NCBI RefSeq assembly: GCF_014385195.1
Contig: NZ_JACRTG010000003.1
Location: forward strand, 59,553-123,552
Direction of reading: 5' to 3'
DNA length: 64,000 nt
Origin: Paratissierella segnis
GTDB taxonomy: Bacteria; Bacillota; Clostridia; Tissierellales; Tissierellaceae
The translations under genes and the position numbers were made by a program. This document shows positions 53,032 through 63,326 of this stretch, one piece after another (positions within the stretch are counted from its first letter, which is position 1; each line of letters opens with the position of its first letter). The notes below the pieces were generated by a model, which was not told where the DNA came from, ran no database searches, and saw nothing but the letters and a program-made list of their open reading frames with translations.

Positions 53032-54474
53032 ATGGAAAATGGAAAGGAACCCTTTGTAGAAAGATTTTTCGACTTAAAGGGAAATGGCACAACGGTGTCA
53101 ACTGAAATATTAGCCGGATTAACTACATTTTTTGCTATGTCTTATATTATCTTTGTTAATCCTTCAATGTTGGCTCAAACTGGAATGCCTTGGAATGCAG
53201 TATTTCTTGCAACGATTTTTGCTTCGGCGATAGGTACTTTATTTATGGGGATTTTTGCGAATGTACCCTATGCATTGGGTCCCGGTATGGGGTTGAATGC
53301 TTTTTTTACTTATACCGTAGTATTTGGATTAGGCTTTAGCTGGCAAGAAGCTTTAGCAATGGTTTTTATTTGCGGAATAGTAAATATTATTATTACAGCT
53401 ACTAAGATTCGTAAATCAATTATTAAATCAATACCCGTTAGCTTACAAAATGCAATTGGCGGCGGTATAGGTATTTTTATTGCTTATATCGGTATTAAAA
53501 ACGCAGGACTTATTAATTTTACTTCCGATCCCGGAAAATATATTCTTTTAGACAGCGGTACCGTCATTGCCGATGCATCCGCAGTCCCTGCTCTTGTAAA
53601 TTTAAACAATGCAGGTGTTTTGCTTGCACTAATCGGGTTGGTTTTAACTATGGTTTTGCTCATATTTAAGGTAAAAGGAGCAATTTTAATCGGGATTATA
53701 GGAACTACTCTAATAGGTATTCCAATGGGGATTGTAGATATTTCTCAGGTAGGTGCAACTGCCGGAATCGGTGATGCATTTAGAGATTTAGGCACTACTA
53801 TAGGTGCAGCTTTGGGAAAAGAAGGATTAATTTCATTGTTTTCTGATCCGGCAAAGATACCTTTGGTTTTGATGACAATCTTCGCTTTTAGCTTATCTGA
53901 TACTTTTGATACTATAGGGACGTTTATTGGGACCGGAAGAAAAACCGGAATTTTTAGTGCAGAAGATGAAAAAGCTATGGAAGAAAGTTCAGGATTTAAA
54001 TCCAAAATGGATAAAGCTTTATTTGCAGATTCAATAGGAACTTCAATTGGTGCATTGCTTGGAACTTCCAATACAACAACTTATGTTGAAAGTGCAGCCG
54101 GAATTGGAGCAGGAGGCCGTACAGGGCTCACCAGTGTTGTTACAGCATTAGCTTTTATTGCTTCCATGTTTATAGCTCCTATTGCAGGGTTGGTTCCTAC
54201 ACAAGCCACTGCACCTGCTTTGATTATAGTTGGCATCATGATGCTTTCATCTTTCAGTGAAATTAAATGGGATGATTTTGAAGAAGCAATACCCGCCTTT
54301 TTCGCAGGGATATTTATGGCTTTATGTTATAGCATTTCCTATGGAATAGCAGCAGGATTTATATTTTATCTTTTGGTTAAAATTTGTAGACATGAAGTTA
54401 AAGATGTTCATCCAATTTTAATAGTATCTGTAATATTATTTATATTAAATTTTGTTATCCTTGCTTTTATGTAA
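53032..54474 (+). CDS. NCS2 family purine permease (AzgA/PbuG-like)
   Basis: I start at ATG 53032, with AAGGAGG nine bases upstream; 480 residues. Twelve or more helices are present. The motifs NGTTVSTEILAGLTTFFAMS and GPGMGLNAFFTYTVV near the N-terminus, and FSLSDTFDTIGTFIGTGRKTG and LGTSNTTTYVESAAGIGAGG in the middle, belong to the AzgA branch of NCS2. That branch imports hypoxanthine, guanine or adenine with protons. It is monocistronic by spacing. Confidence 0.95.
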   Translation: MENGKEPFVERFFDLKGNGTTVSTEILAGLTTFFAMSYIIFVNPSMLAQTGMPWNAVFLATIFASAIGTLFMGIFANVPYALGPGMGLNAFFTYTVVFGLGFSWQEALAMVFICGIVNIIITATKIRKSIIKSIPVSLQNAIGGGIGIFIAYIGIKNAGLINFTSDPGKYILLDSGTVIADASAVPALVNLNNAGVLLALIGLVLTMVLLIFKVKGAILIGIIGTTLIGIPMGIVDISQVGATAGIGDAFRDLGTTIGAALGKEGLISLFSDPAKIPLVLMTIFAFSLSDTFDTIGTFIGTGRKTGIFSAEDEKAMEESSGFKSKMDKALFADSIGTSIGALLGTSNTTTYVESAAGIGAGGRTGLTSVVTALAFIASMFIAPIAGLVPTQATAPALIIVGIMMLSSFSEIKWDDFEEAIPAFFAGIFMALCYSISYGIAAGFIFYLLVKICRHEVKDVHPILIVSVILFILNFVILAFM

Positions 54475-54507
54475 AAGGATTGTGAATTGAATTAAGCATT
54501 AAGCTAC

Positions 54508-54536
54508 TTGATAAGGGCTTATATTTATTGTATAAT
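54508..54536 (+). promoter_or_regulatory. Promoter of the cobalamin-riboswitch operon
   Basis: TTGATA (54508-54513) and TATAAT (54531-54536) are exactly 17 bp apart, just upstream of the riboswitch aptamer. Confidence 0.8.
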
Positions 54537-54548
54537 GAAAAATGAAAA

Positions 54549-54700
54549 CTAAATAATTTGTTAAATGGGTTTAGGAAGCAAGTGGAAATCTTGCACGGTC
54601 CCGCCGCTGTAAATAAGGAGTCTTTTCCAATATGCCACTGGGAAACTGGGAAGGCAGAAAAGATGATGAACTTAAGTCAGAATACTTTCTCATTTATTAG
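54549..54700 (+). promoter_or_regulatory. Cobalamin riboswitch aptamer
   Basis: The block 54575-54665 contains GGAAGCAAGTGGAAATCTTG with CACGGTCCCGCCGCTGTAA, the B12-box GCCACTG (54634-54640) followed by GGAAACTGGGAAGGC, and AAGTCAGAATAC. These are the conserved core elements of AdoCbl/MeCbl riboswitches, in the right order and spacing. P1 is formed from CTAAATAA (about 54549) and TTTATTAG (to 54700). A terminator 93 bp later completes the switch. High cobalamin should reduce transcription of the genes from 54865. Confidence 0.96.
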
Positions 54701-54792
54701 CAAAAGAAATAATTCTACGGTAGATGGAAAAGGCTATAATTTGTTAAAAAATCTTTATTTAATTAATCATATATAATAATTTATTTGCGAGC

Positions 54793-54835
54793 AAACTTCA
54801 GCAACCGAGAATAAAAGGTAGCTGAAGTTTTTTTA
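54793..54835 (+). terminator. Riboswitch expression-platform terminator
   Basis: AAACTTCAGC (54793-54802) pairs perfectly with GCTGAAGTTT (54821-54830), with an 18-base loop and seven T residues. It lies 30 bp upstream of the first gene, so the aptamer can decide whether RNA polymerase continues. Confidence 0.92.
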
Positions 54836-54864
54836 TCTTTTAAATCAAAGAGAGGGTGAAAAAT

Positions 54865-55908
54865 ATGAAACACTATAGGATTATATTATTTCCGTTGATT
54901 CTAATCATGATGATGTCCATCGTAACAGGATGTACTAAAACAACAGGTGTAGGAGGATTGAGCAATACAAAATCCGTAGAAAAAGCAGGGGACAATGAAC
55001 TGGCAATATCAGTTGAGGGGACAAGCTATCCCTTAACGGTGAAGGATTTTCTTAAACTTGAAACAGTTATAGAAAAGAAGCCGGAAAATGCAGCAGTTTT
55101 ATCCGGTACTCCTTTAAATATTTGGTATGATTTAGGAGGAAAATCTATATGTACATCAGATGTGTCGAATAATGTAAAGCTTATACCTGAATATGAAGAT
55201 GAGATAAAAAGCCTTCCAAGTATAGGACCTGTGTATTCCATAGATATGGAATCTGTAATTTCTCATCAACCGGATTTAATAATAGCTCAAGTCGGTACTC
55301 AGTCAACGCAGGCAAAGAAATTCAGAGATATGGGCTTTGACGTAATTACTACTCATATAAGAGGATATGATGACGTCATATCGACTTACAGAGCATTTGG
55401 CAAGATATTGGAAAATGAAAAATTAGCCGAATCTAAGATAGACGAACTGGAAAGAAAAAAGGAAGAAATAGTAGCTAAACTTCCAAATGAGAAAAAATCA
55501 GTTGTAATATTGTACATAACGTCCAAAACCATTGCAGTAAAATTGGACAATAGTATAGCAGGAGATGTGGCAAATATATTGAAGCTGGATAATATTGCCT
55601 CGGATTTGCCGGCGGATACTATAGGCTCGGAAACTACGCCTTTAGATATAGAGTATATTGTTGAAAAGGACCCTGACTATGTATTGGTCACCAGTATGAT
55701 AGGCAGTAATGAATTGGCAAAGAAGTTAATCGAAGAAGAATTTGCAAACAATCCTGCATGGAAAGGCGTAACAGCCATTCAGAAAGGCAGGGTTGCACAT
55801 TTGCCTCAAGAATATTTTTTATATAATGCAGGACCATATTACGATGAAGCTATAGAGTATATGGCTGAAATTATATATCCGGAAATATATAAAGGGGTGA
55901 CCCAATAA
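54865..55908 (+). CDS. BtuF-like substrate-binding lipoprotein
   Basis: I use ATG 54865 (GAGAGGGTG upstream); 347 residues. The signal ends with IVTGC (Cys23). The mature part is a class III (BtuF/FhuD) binding protein: VGPVYSIDMESVISHQPDLI analogue at about 125-145, a long helix around 190-215 connecting two lobes, and late PDYVLVTSM with KGRVAHLPQEYF. A first domain of about 60 residues before the fold (VEGTSYPLTVKDFLKLE) is unusual for BtuF and could bind a different ligand. The riboswitch points to a corrinoid. Confidence 0.85.
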   Translation: MKHYRIILFPLILIMMMSIVTGCTKTTGVGGLSNTKSVEKAGDNELAISVEGTSYPLTVKDFLKLETVIEKKPENAAVLSGTPLNIWYDLGGKSICTSDVSNNVKLIPEYEDEIKSLPSIGPVYSIDMESVISHQPDLIIAQVGTQSTQAKKFRDMGFDVITTHIRGYDDVISTYRAFGKILENEKLAESKIDELERKKEEIVAKLPNEKKSVVILYITSKTIAVKLDNSIAGDVANILKLDNIASDLPADTIGSETTPLDIEYIVEKDPDYVLVTSMIGSNELAKKLIEEEFANNPAWKGVTAIQKGRVAHLPQEYFLYNAGPYYDEAIEYMAEIIYPEIYKGVTQ

Positions 55909-55910
55909 TT

Positions 55911-56909
55911 ATGCAGGAGGATATTTTGCTTAGAGACAGAAAAGGATTTAAAATTGGGGTTATTATACTTCTCATAATATTTCTGTTTATAGCATTTTTG
56001 GTGGGAAATATAAAAGGAACTCTAAAGGTAGAGCCAAAGCGTATATTTGAAGTCATTATGACAGATGACGGAAGTCCGGAGAGGATGGTCATTTGGAATA
56101 TAAGATTGCCTCGGATGATATTGGCAGCTCTGGTAGGGACAAATCTAGCATTGTCAGGGGCTATTTTGCAGGGAGTAATGAAGAATCCATTGGCTGATCC
56201 AAGCATTATAGGCATAAGCAGCGGAGCAGGACTTTTTGGGATTGTTGTATTGGTAGTATTTCCACAGTATATAGGACTTGTTCCCATAGCAGCTTTTATA
56301 GGCGCTATGTTTGCAGCATTCTTGATATATATATTATCATGGAAGGGCGGAATACAGACTACAAGAATAATATTGGCAGGAGTTGCCGTATCGGCTTTAT
56401 TTGGAGCAGGTATATCAGGAATTTTAGTCTTTTATAGTGACAGGGTTCATGGAGCATTGACCTTTATGAATGGAAGTCTATCCTCCAGAAGTTGGCCGGA
56501 AGTATGGACCATATTACCGTATACAATAGCGGGATTCATCCTAGTCAATGTATTTGCAGAGAAATTAAATATTCTGGTATTAGGCGATGATGTCGCCAGA
56601 GGTGTTGGGTTGAATGTAGAGGCGACAAGGTTAGGATTTACGGCATTAGCGGCCTTTCTTGCTGCTAGTGCTGTAAGTGTTGTAGGACTTTTAGGATTTG
56701 TGGGTCTTATTGTCCCTCATAGCATAAGGCTTATAATGGGCAATGACTATAAATATATGTTTCCTGCAACTGCGCTATTAGGCTCTGTACTTTTAATGTT
56801 CAGTGACACATTTGCAAGGACATTTTTAAGTCCCACAGAGATTCCGGTAGGAATAGTAATGGCTGTTGTAGGAGCGCCATTCTTTTTATTCCTGCTGAGA
56901 AGGGAGTAA
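55911..56909 (+). CDS. BtuC/FecCD-type ABC permease
   Basis: The 332-residue protein has ten helices with the FecCD pattern: RLPRMILAALVGTNLALSGA and NPLADPSIIGISSGAG in the first half and GLLGFVGLIVPHSIRLIMGN in the second half, the site that contacts the ATPase. It starts at ATG 55911; a TTG at 55926 behind GGAGGA is an alternative that removes five residues. It is the membrane part of the importer. Confidence 0.94.
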   Translation: MQEDILLRDRKGFKIGVIILLIIFLFIAFLVGNIKGTLKVEPKRIFEVIMTDDGSPERMVIWNIRLPRMILAALVGTNLALSGAILQGVMKNPLADPSIIGISSGAGLFGIVVLVVFPQYIGLVPIAAFIGAMFAAFLIYILSWKGGIQTTRIILAGVAVSALFGAGISGILVFYSDRVHGALTFMNGSLSSRSWPEVWTILPYTIAGFILVNVFAEKLNILVLGDDVARGVGLNVEATRLGFTALAAFLAASAVSVVGLLGFVGLIVPHSIRLIMGNDYKYMFPATALLGSVLLMFSDTFARTFLSPTEIPVGIVMAVVGAPFFLFLLRRE

Positions 56910-56913
56910 ATGT

Positions 56914-57702
56914 ATGAAAGATATTATTCTGGGAGTAAAGGATTTGAGCGTTAACTATAAAAATAAGAATGTTTTGGCTGGAGTAGATTTAGAAATTGAG
57001 AAGGGAAAAATCTATTCCATTATAGGACCTAATGGATGCGGGAAAACTACTTTAATTCGTGCGATGAGCAAAAGTTTGAAACCTAAAAAAGGGAAGGTTT
57101 TGCTCAATGGAGACGATATTTTTGAAATGAAGAGTAAAGAGATAGCCAAAAAGATGGCTATCCTAAACCAAAACAATACAACCATGAGTGATGTAACTGT
57201 AAAAAAGCTAGTTCAATATGGAAGATATGCACATAGAGATTGGTGGAAAGGTTTGAATAAAGAAGACGATGATATAACAGAATGGGCAATGGAAAAGACC
57301 TTTGTTGCAAATTTAAAAAACAGACGGATAGATACCCTATCCGGTGGAGAAAGACAGAGAGCTTGGCTTGCAATGTCTATTGCGCAAAAACCGGAGATTT
57401 TATTATTGGATGAACCCACTACTTATCTGGATATATGCCATCAATTGGAGATACTGGAGTTGGTGTCCAAATTGAACAAAGAGGAAGGAATAACAATAGT
57501 TATGGTGCTGCACGACATAAATCACGCAGTTAGATATTCGGATGAAGTTATCGTCATATATGATAAAAATATATATACAAAGGGAGATTCTTGGAGCATA
57601 TTAAAATCTCAGGTAATTGAAGAAGTATTTAATGTTCAAACTGAAACAATAATTGATAAGGAAAGTAATAAGCCTATTTTCTATGCTAAAAGAGTCATTT
57701 AG
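56914..57702 (+). CDS. BtuD/FepC-type ABC ATPase
   Basis: The 262-residue ATPase has GPNGCGKT (38-45), LSGGERQR, LLLDEPTTYLD and the switch histidine in VLHDIN, as in the importer family for cobalamin, haem and siderophores. It is four bp from the permease and 11 bp from CobN. The ATPase completes a BtuFCD-like set. Confidence 0.95.
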   Translation: MKDIILGVKDLSVNYKNKNVLAGVDLEIEKGKIYSIIGPNGCGKTTLIRAMSKSLKPKKGKVLLNGDDIFEMKSKEIAKKMAILNQNNTTMSDVTVKKLVQYGRYAHRDWWKGLNKEDDDITEWAMEKTFVANLKNRRIDTLSGGERQRAWLAMSIAQKPEILLLDEPTTYLDICHQLEILELVSKLNKEEGITIVMVLHDINHAVRYSDEVIVIYDKNIYTKGDSWSILKSQVIEEVFNVQTETIIDKESNKPIFYAKRVI

Positions 57703-57713
57703 GAGGGATTAAG

Positions 57714-60700
57714 ATGAAGCTTACATTTGTAACTGTATCATCCCCTGCAATAAGATGCTTGATTGAAGCGGGAAAAGAAATAAAAGAGAAATACCCGAAA
57801 ACGTTGGATTTAAATATATATTATGGAATAGAAGAGCAGGATGAGAAATGCGGCAAAAGATTAGTTGAAGATATCAAAACCAGCGATCTGGTATTTGTAG
57901 ATTTGATGGGAAGCCCTTCATCTTTGGTAGAGTATGTATATATGGGACTTGAAGAGTGCAAAGGGCATATAGTTCCATATGGAGGAGGAGCAAGGGAATA
58001 TATGCGTCTCGGAGGTTTTACTGCTGAAAGCATGAAAAGTGATAATAAGAAGGTGGATATGGCTCGAATTGCAAAAATGAGAAATACCGCTGAAACTTTA
58101 GGTAAAATAATGCCGGGTAAGATGCGGGATATGAGAAATTATTCCAATATTATGAAGTATTTTAAGACAGCGGATAATTACAATATTTCAAATATGCTGT
58201 ATCTGATGCTGAGAGATTATGGAAATATAAAAAATATGCCCAAGCCTCTTGACCCGAAAGAGACGGTGGGAGCAGGTATATGCAATCCTCAGAACATGTA
58301 TTTTTATGAAAATTATGATGAATATATAAGGGATTTTCCATATGATAAATCAAAACCCATTGTATCCATGCTTTTTTATGGGCATACATATCCTATGGAT
58401 ACATCATCCTCTGTTGCAGGGATTAAGAAAAGGATAGAGGAGTTTGTCAATGTACTGCCTGTTGGAATTTCAGGAGATTATAAAAATAACGAGGATAAAA
58501 TAAGAAATATATTGTTGAAGTCCACAGAAAAGCCTATAGATCTTATAGTCAATTTTATGTCTTTTAGGTTGGGTGCAGGACCTATGGGAGGCGATTTTCA
58601 AGCGGCTGTAGATATGCTGAAGGAAATTGATGTGCCCTATTTTCATCCATATTTTATGTCCAGAAGAACTGTCGAGGAGTGGAAGGATTCCATACAAGGA
58701 GCCAGCAGTTCGGAAGTTTTAATCTCCGTTATGCTGCCTGAACTTGACGGATGCATTGAGACATATCCCGTTGGTGCTATGGGTGAACCGCAGTATGACG
58801 CGGAATTTGATATCATGACGGATGAACTTACTTTAATAGATGAGAGAGTGGATAAGCTAATCTCCAGAATACAATCCTATATTCACATTAAAAATATGGC
58901 AAATAAGGATAAGAAAATAGCTATCATATGCTATAACTACCCTCCGGGAGAGAGCAATCTATTTGGAGGAGCTTTTTTAGATACCTTTAATTCAATAGAA
59001 AATATATTAAAGAATTTACATGAAAATAATTATGATTTAGACCCTTTGACTAAGAAAGAGCTTATGGAAAGATTTACAGCAGGAGGAATTGTAAATTCGG
59101 GGAGATATAGCGATGCTTGCGACAAAATGATAATATATCCAGATAAAAATTATAAAAAAGATTTAGAAAATAGCTTTGATTATGATGAAATGATAAAAGA
59201 ATGGGGTAATTCCCCGGGGAATATAATGGCTACCGACAGCAATGAGTTTTTAATTCCCGGAATAGTGGATGGAAATATATTCATAGGCTTGCAGCCTGCC
59301 AGAGGTACCAATGAGGATGTAGAAAAATCATATCATGATAAGACTATGCCCCCTCATCATCAGTATATAGCATTTTATAAATGGATAAAGGAAGAATTTA
59401 AAGCTGATGCGATTATCCATGTGGGAACTCACGGGACCTTGGAATTTCTAAAGGGCAAAGAGTGCGGCATGAGCGGAAATTGTTATCCGGATAGATTGTT
59501 AGCGGATATACCCCATATATATTTGTACTATTGCGGAAATCCATCAGAGGCAACTATAGCTAAAAGGAGATCTCATGCAAATTTAATCGGATATCAGCCG
59601 CCGGTTTTCATTCAGGGTGAATTATATGGGGATTATTCAAGACTGATGTCCTTGATAGACAATTATCATCAATCTCTATCATTAGCTCCGCAGACCAGCG
59701 AAGATATATTATCGGATATCAAAGAACTATCAGAAAAACTTAATTTGCCTGAAGACTTGGATGAAATCGAATCGGAATTATATAGGATGAAAAGAAGTCT
59801 TATACCAAAAGGACTGCATATATTTGGCGAAGGTTATAGTATGGAAGAATCAAAGGAATATGCAAAGGGCATATTGAGATATAGTAGAAATGGCATCACA
59901 AGCATTAGAGAATTGGTTGCAAGGTCAAAAGGTTATGATTTAAATGAGCTTTTGGACAATTGCCAGTATGAAACTGTAAAAGCAATTGATGATGCAGCAG
60001 AAAAAATAGTGGACTTTTATTTTGAAAACAAGAATTTGGAGGGATTCCCATATATAGACAAAACAAATATTGACGAGTATATAGATTCCTTAAACTATGG
60101 TATGGGAATTGTTGAAACTTCCGGAGAAAATCACGAGATGAAAGGATTATTGAGGGTATTGGATGGAAAATATAATCCTGCAAAACTGGCAGGAGATATA
60201 TATAGACATCCTGATATATTGCCTTCCGGGTACAATCTCTTTCAATTCGATCCAAGACTTATACCTACTAAAACTGCATATGTGAGAGGTGAAAAGATAT
60301 GCAATAATACCTTGGAAGCATATAAGAAAGAGGAGGGATCTTATCCGCTATCCACTGCTGTTATACTTTGGGGAATGGAGACTTCAAGGACCCAAGGAGA
60401 AACATTTTCTCAAATTTTAGCTTATTTGGGAGTGAGGATTTCCGAAAAGAACAGCACATGGGAGCCCAGATTTGACATCATTCCTATAGAGGAATTGGGA
60501 AGACCTAGGATAGATGTTACTATAAATATGTGTGGATTTTTCAGAGATATGTTTCCCAATTTAATTGGGAATCTAAGCGAAATATTTGAAGCCCTATGGC
60601 AATTGGATGAAAGTGATGAAGAGAGCTATTTTAAGAGAAATACAAAGAGAATTTATAAAAAGTTATTAGACGAAGGCTATGAAGAGAAGAAAGCCTTAGA

Positions 60701-61427
60701 ATTAGCTGCATCCAGAATTTTTGGACCAAAAGAGGGAAGCTATGGAACAGGCATAACAAATATTATAGAGACGAAGAATTGGGAGGAAGAAGAGCAAATA
60801 GGCAAGGCCTATATTGATAGTCTTCAATATGTATACAACAATAGAGTTCGCGGCAAAAAGATAGAAGGTCTATATGAAGAAAATCTAAAAACTGTAGAAA
60901 TAATCTCACAAATAAGAAGCAATCATGAATATGAGATCACGGATTTGGATCATTATTATGAATTCATAGGAGGATTATCAAAATCTGTGGAAATGGTAAG
61001 AGGAAAGAAGGCTTCAGTATATATAGCTGATACGACAGGTGATAGGATTCACAGTGAAAGCATTGAAAAATCCATAGGGAGAGGTATAAGGACCAGAGTG
61101 CTCAATCCAAAATGGATAGATGGAATGCTTGAACATCAATACCATGGAGTCCAAAAGATTGCTGATAGATTTGAAAACATCATGGGGCTTGCTGCTACCA
61201 CAAACAAGGTGGAGGAATGGATATATGAAGATGTCTATGACTCTTATGTAGAAGACGAAGAGCTAAGGAAGAGGCTTATAGACAATAATCCCTATGCCTA
61301 TATGGATATACTTGAACATATGATGGAGTATTATAACAGGGGGTATTGGGATGCTGATGAGGAAAAAATTGAAAAGATAAAGGAATTGTATTTGGAACTG
61401 GAGGACAATATAGAAGAAAAATTATAG
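57714..61427 (+). CDS. cobN: Cobaltochelatase CobN / magnesium-chelatase H-type large subunit
   Basis: The 1237-residue protein has the length of CobN. The conserved CobN/BchH blocks are present: GLQPARG, PPHHQYIAFYKWIKE with ADAIIHVGTHGTLEFLKG and MSGNCYPD (His569 and His573), and the C-terminal NNPYAYMDILEHMMEYYNRG. The protein binds a tetrapyrrole and receives the metal. It is between the importer and the AAA+ motor, under the cobalamin riboswitch. Aerobic B12 synthesis uses CobN with CobS and CobT, which are absent here; the fused motor downstream replaces them. The metal could be cobalt; magnesium, nickel or another metal is not excluded. Confidence 0.93.
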   Translation: MKLTFVTVSSPAIRCLIEAGKEIKEKYPKTLDLNIYYGIEEQDEKCGKRLVEDIKTSDLVFVDLMGSPSSLVEYVYMGLEECKGHIVPYGGGAREYMRLGGFTAESMKSDNKKVDMARIAKMRNTAETLGKIMPGKMRDMRNYSNIMKYFKTADNYNISNMLYLMLRDYGNIKNMPKPLDPKETVGAGICNPQNMYFYENYDEYIRDFPYDKSKPIVSMLFYGHTYPMDTSSSVAGIKKRIEEFVNVLPVGISGDYKNNEDKIRNILLKSTEKPIDLIVNFMSFRLGAGPMGGDFQAAVDMLKEIDVPYFHPYFMSRRTVEEWKDSIQGASSSEVLISVMLPELDGCIETYPVGAMGEPQYDAEFDIMTDELTLIDERVDKLISRIQSYIHIKNMANKDKKIAIICYNYPPGESNLFGGAFLDTFNSIENILKNLHENNYDLDPLTKKELMERFTAGGIVNSGRYSDACDKMIIYPDKNYKKDLENSFDYDEMIKEWGNSPGNIMATDSNEFLIPGIVDGNIFIGLQPARGTNEDVEKSYHDKTMPPHHQYIAFYKWIKEEFKADAIIHVGTHGTLEFLKGKECGMSGNCYPDRLLADIPHIYLYYCGNPSEATIAKRRSHANLIGYQPPVFIQGELYGDYSRLMSLIDNYHQSLSLAPQTSEDILSDIKELSEKLNLPEDLDEIESELYRMKRSLIPKGLHIFGEGYSMEESKEYAKGILRYSRNGITSIRELVARSKGYDLNELLDNCQYETVKAIDDAAEKIVDFYFENKNLEGFPYIDKTNIDEYIDSLNYGMGIVETSGENHEMKGLLRVLDGKYNPAKLAGDIYRHPDILPSGYNLFQFDPRLIPTKTAYVRGEKICNNTLEAYKKEEGSYPLSTAVILWGMETSRTQGETFSQILAYLGVRISEKNSTWEPRFDIIPIEELGRPRIDVTINMCGFFRDMFPNLIGNLSEIFEALWQLDESDEESYFKRNTKRIYKKLLDEGYEEKKALELAASRIFGPKEGSYGTGITNIIETKNWEEEEQIGKAYIDSLQYVYNNRVRGKKIEGLYEENLKTVEIISQIRSNHEYEITDLDHYYEFIGGLSKSVEMVRGKKASVYIADTTGDRIHSESIEKSIGRGIRTRVLNPKWIDGMLEHQYHGVQKIADRFENIMGLAATTNKVEEWIYEDVYDSYVEDEELRKRLIDNNPYAYMDILEHMMEYYNRGYWDADEEKIEKIKELYLELEDNIEEKL

Positions 61428-61440
61428 AGAAGGTGTAAAA

Positions 61441-63306
61441 ATGGATAGAAATAAGCTTGTGTATCCTTTCACTGCAATTGTAAGGCAGGAAGACATGAAG
61501 AAGGCATTGATATTGAATATTATCAATCCAAAGTTAAATGGAGTTCTTATAAGCGGAGAAAAGGGAACCGGGAAGTCCACTATAGTTAGAGGATTATCAA
61601 ATATATCCAAATCTAAAGATGTAATTGAATTGCCACTTAATATTACTGAGGATAGGCTGATAGGGAGTATTGACTTAAAAAAGGCCATAGTATATGGAGA
61701 GAAAGGGTTTGAAAAAGGGATCCTATATAGGGCAAATAATCAGATATTATATATCGATGAAGTCAATTTATTGAGCGAACATATTGTCAACATTTTATTG
61801 GAGGTTATGTCTAGGGAAGTCAATGTGGTGGAACGAGAAGGAATATCTTACAGCCATCCTACCAAATTTATATTAATTGGCTCCATGAATCCGGAGGAGG
61901 GTATTTTAAGACCTCAGTTATTGGACAAGTTTGGACTATATGTGGAAGTCAAAGGAGTAACTAATATAGAAAATAGGATGGAGATTATCAAAAGGCGCAT
62001 GGATTATGAAAATAATCCAAGGGAATTTTCATTAAGATGGAAAGAAGAAAATAACAGGATAGAGGAAAAAATTGATTCAGCAAAAAAAATAATACAAGAT
62101 ATTAAAATAGATAATGGAAATTTATCCTTTGCAGTTAGCTTGGCAGAAGAGGGAAACTGCGCAGGCCATAGAGGAGAAATAGTATTGATTGAAACCTCCA
62201 AAGCAATTGCAGCTTTAAATCAAAGAAAGTTCATCACCAAAAAGGATATTGAGGAAGCTGCTTCATTTGCATTGCCCCACAGATTGAAAGAAGCTATGAT
62301 TTTAGAGACCGAAGCAGAGCCTTTAGACGATAGTAAAATAGAAGATAGGAAGAATGATATATCTTCAGATGATAAAAGTAATGAAACTAATAGCATGAAC
62401 TCAAACCAAGAAATTCAATTGGAAAGAGAAGGGGATTTGGAAAATGAAGAGATGAAAGAAAGCATAGAGGATATAGTCGGGACAAATAAACCCCTAAGCA
62501 TAAATATTGAGTTTAAGGACAAAGTTTCAAACGAAGGTTCAGGCAAAAGATCTAAAGTAAAGACGAATACCCACAAAGGGAGATATATAAAATATAGATT
62601 TCCAAAGGAAAAGGTAAAAGATATAGCATTTGATGCTACTTTGAGGGCATCAGCTTCCAAGCAGAAGAATCGAGATAAAAATGGACTGGCAATATGCATA
62701 AAGGAAGAAGATTTAAGAGAAAAGGTAAGAGAAAAGCAAACAGGTGCAACTATTTTGTTTGCTGTTGATGCAAGTGGTTCCATGGGTGCAAGAAGGAGAA
62801 TGGGAGCTGTAAAAGGAGCAGTGCTTTCTTTGTTAAATGATGCGTACCAAAAAAGAGACAATATTGGAATTGTAGTGTTTAGAAAAGATAAAGCCGAAGT
62901 AATGCTAAATATTACGAGAAGCGTAGATTTAGCGGAAAAATGTCTTAGAAATCTGCCAACAGGCGGGAAAACTCCTTTGGCAGCAGGGTTATATATTTCC
63001 TATCAGATTCTTAAGACTGATAAAATAAAAAATCCGGATTCTTTGCAATATCTTGTAGTTGTTTCCGATGGGAAGGCAAATGTTCCGCTAAAAACAAACA
63101 ATCCCTTGCAAGATGCCTTTGAGTTAGGAGAAAAGATAAGAAATGAAGGGATTAAGACCATGGTAATAGATACTGAAGATAATTATATAGAATATGGATT
63201 TGCAAAAGATTTAGCGGAAAAGATGGACAGCGATTATATAAAAATCACTCAAATATCTAAAACAGATGTTGAGACAAGTGTAAAAAGCTTGCTTAATATA
63301 AATTAA
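61441..63306 (+). CDS. Fused ChlI-ChlD-like AAA+/VWA chelatase motor
   Basis: The 621-residue protein has an N-terminal AAA+ ATPase (Walker A GEKGTGKST at 39-47, Walker B ILYIDEVNLL near 102-112, NPEEGILRPQLLDKFGL sensor region). An acidic linker at about 300-370 follows (EDRKNDISSDDKSNETN). The C-terminal VWA domain has MIDAS DASGS (D443, S445, S447), then PTGGKTPLAAGL and VVSDGKANVPL. This matches BchI-BchD fused into one chain. It should energise metal insertion by CobN. It follows by 13 bp with GAGAAGGTG as the ribosome site. Confidence 0.92.
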   Translation: MDRNKLVYPFTAIVRQEDMKKALILNIINPKLNGVLISGEKGTGKSTIVRGLSNISKSKDVIELPLNITEDRLIGSIDLKKAIVYGEKGFEKGILYRANNQILYIDEVNLLSEHIVNILLEVMSREVNVVEREGISYSHPTKFILIGSMNPEEGILRPQLLDKFGLYVEVKGVTNIENRMEIIKRRMDYENNPREFSLRWKEENNRIEEKIDSAKKIIQDIKIDNGNLSFAVSLAEEGNCAGHRGEIVLIETSKAIAALNQRKFITKKDIEEAASFALPHRLKEAMILETEAEPLDDSKIEDRKNDISSDDKSNETNSMNSNQEIQLEREGDLENEEMKESIEDIVGTNKPLSINIEFKDKVSNEGSGKRSKVKTNTHKGRYIKYRFPKEKVKDIAFDATLRASASKQKNRDKNGLAICIKEEDLREKVREKQTGATILFAVDASGSMGARRRMGAVKGAVLSLLNDAYQKRDNIGIVVFRKDKAEVMLNITRSVDLAEKCLRNLPTGGKTPLAAGLYISYQILKTDKIKNPDSLQYLVVVSDGKANVPLKTNNPLQDAFELGEKIRNEGIKTMVIDTEDNYIEYGFAKDLAEKMDSDYIKITQISKTDVETSVKSLLNIN

Positions 63307-63326
63307 ATAGAGAAAAGGAGAAAGAA

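Noticed and set aside
53745..54071. 108-codon antisense frame within the purine permease
   Set aside because: Shadow of a strongly conserved NCS2 gene; no start site or separate promoter.
54558..54776. 73-codon open frame across the region before the BtuF-like gene
   Set aside because: It lies inside the cobalamin riboswitch aptamer and its linker; no ribosome site and composition follows the RNA structure.
62415..62861. 148-codon antisense frame in the AAA+/VWA gene
   Set aside because: Antisense to a clear VWA domain; composition is a mirror of the acidic linker.
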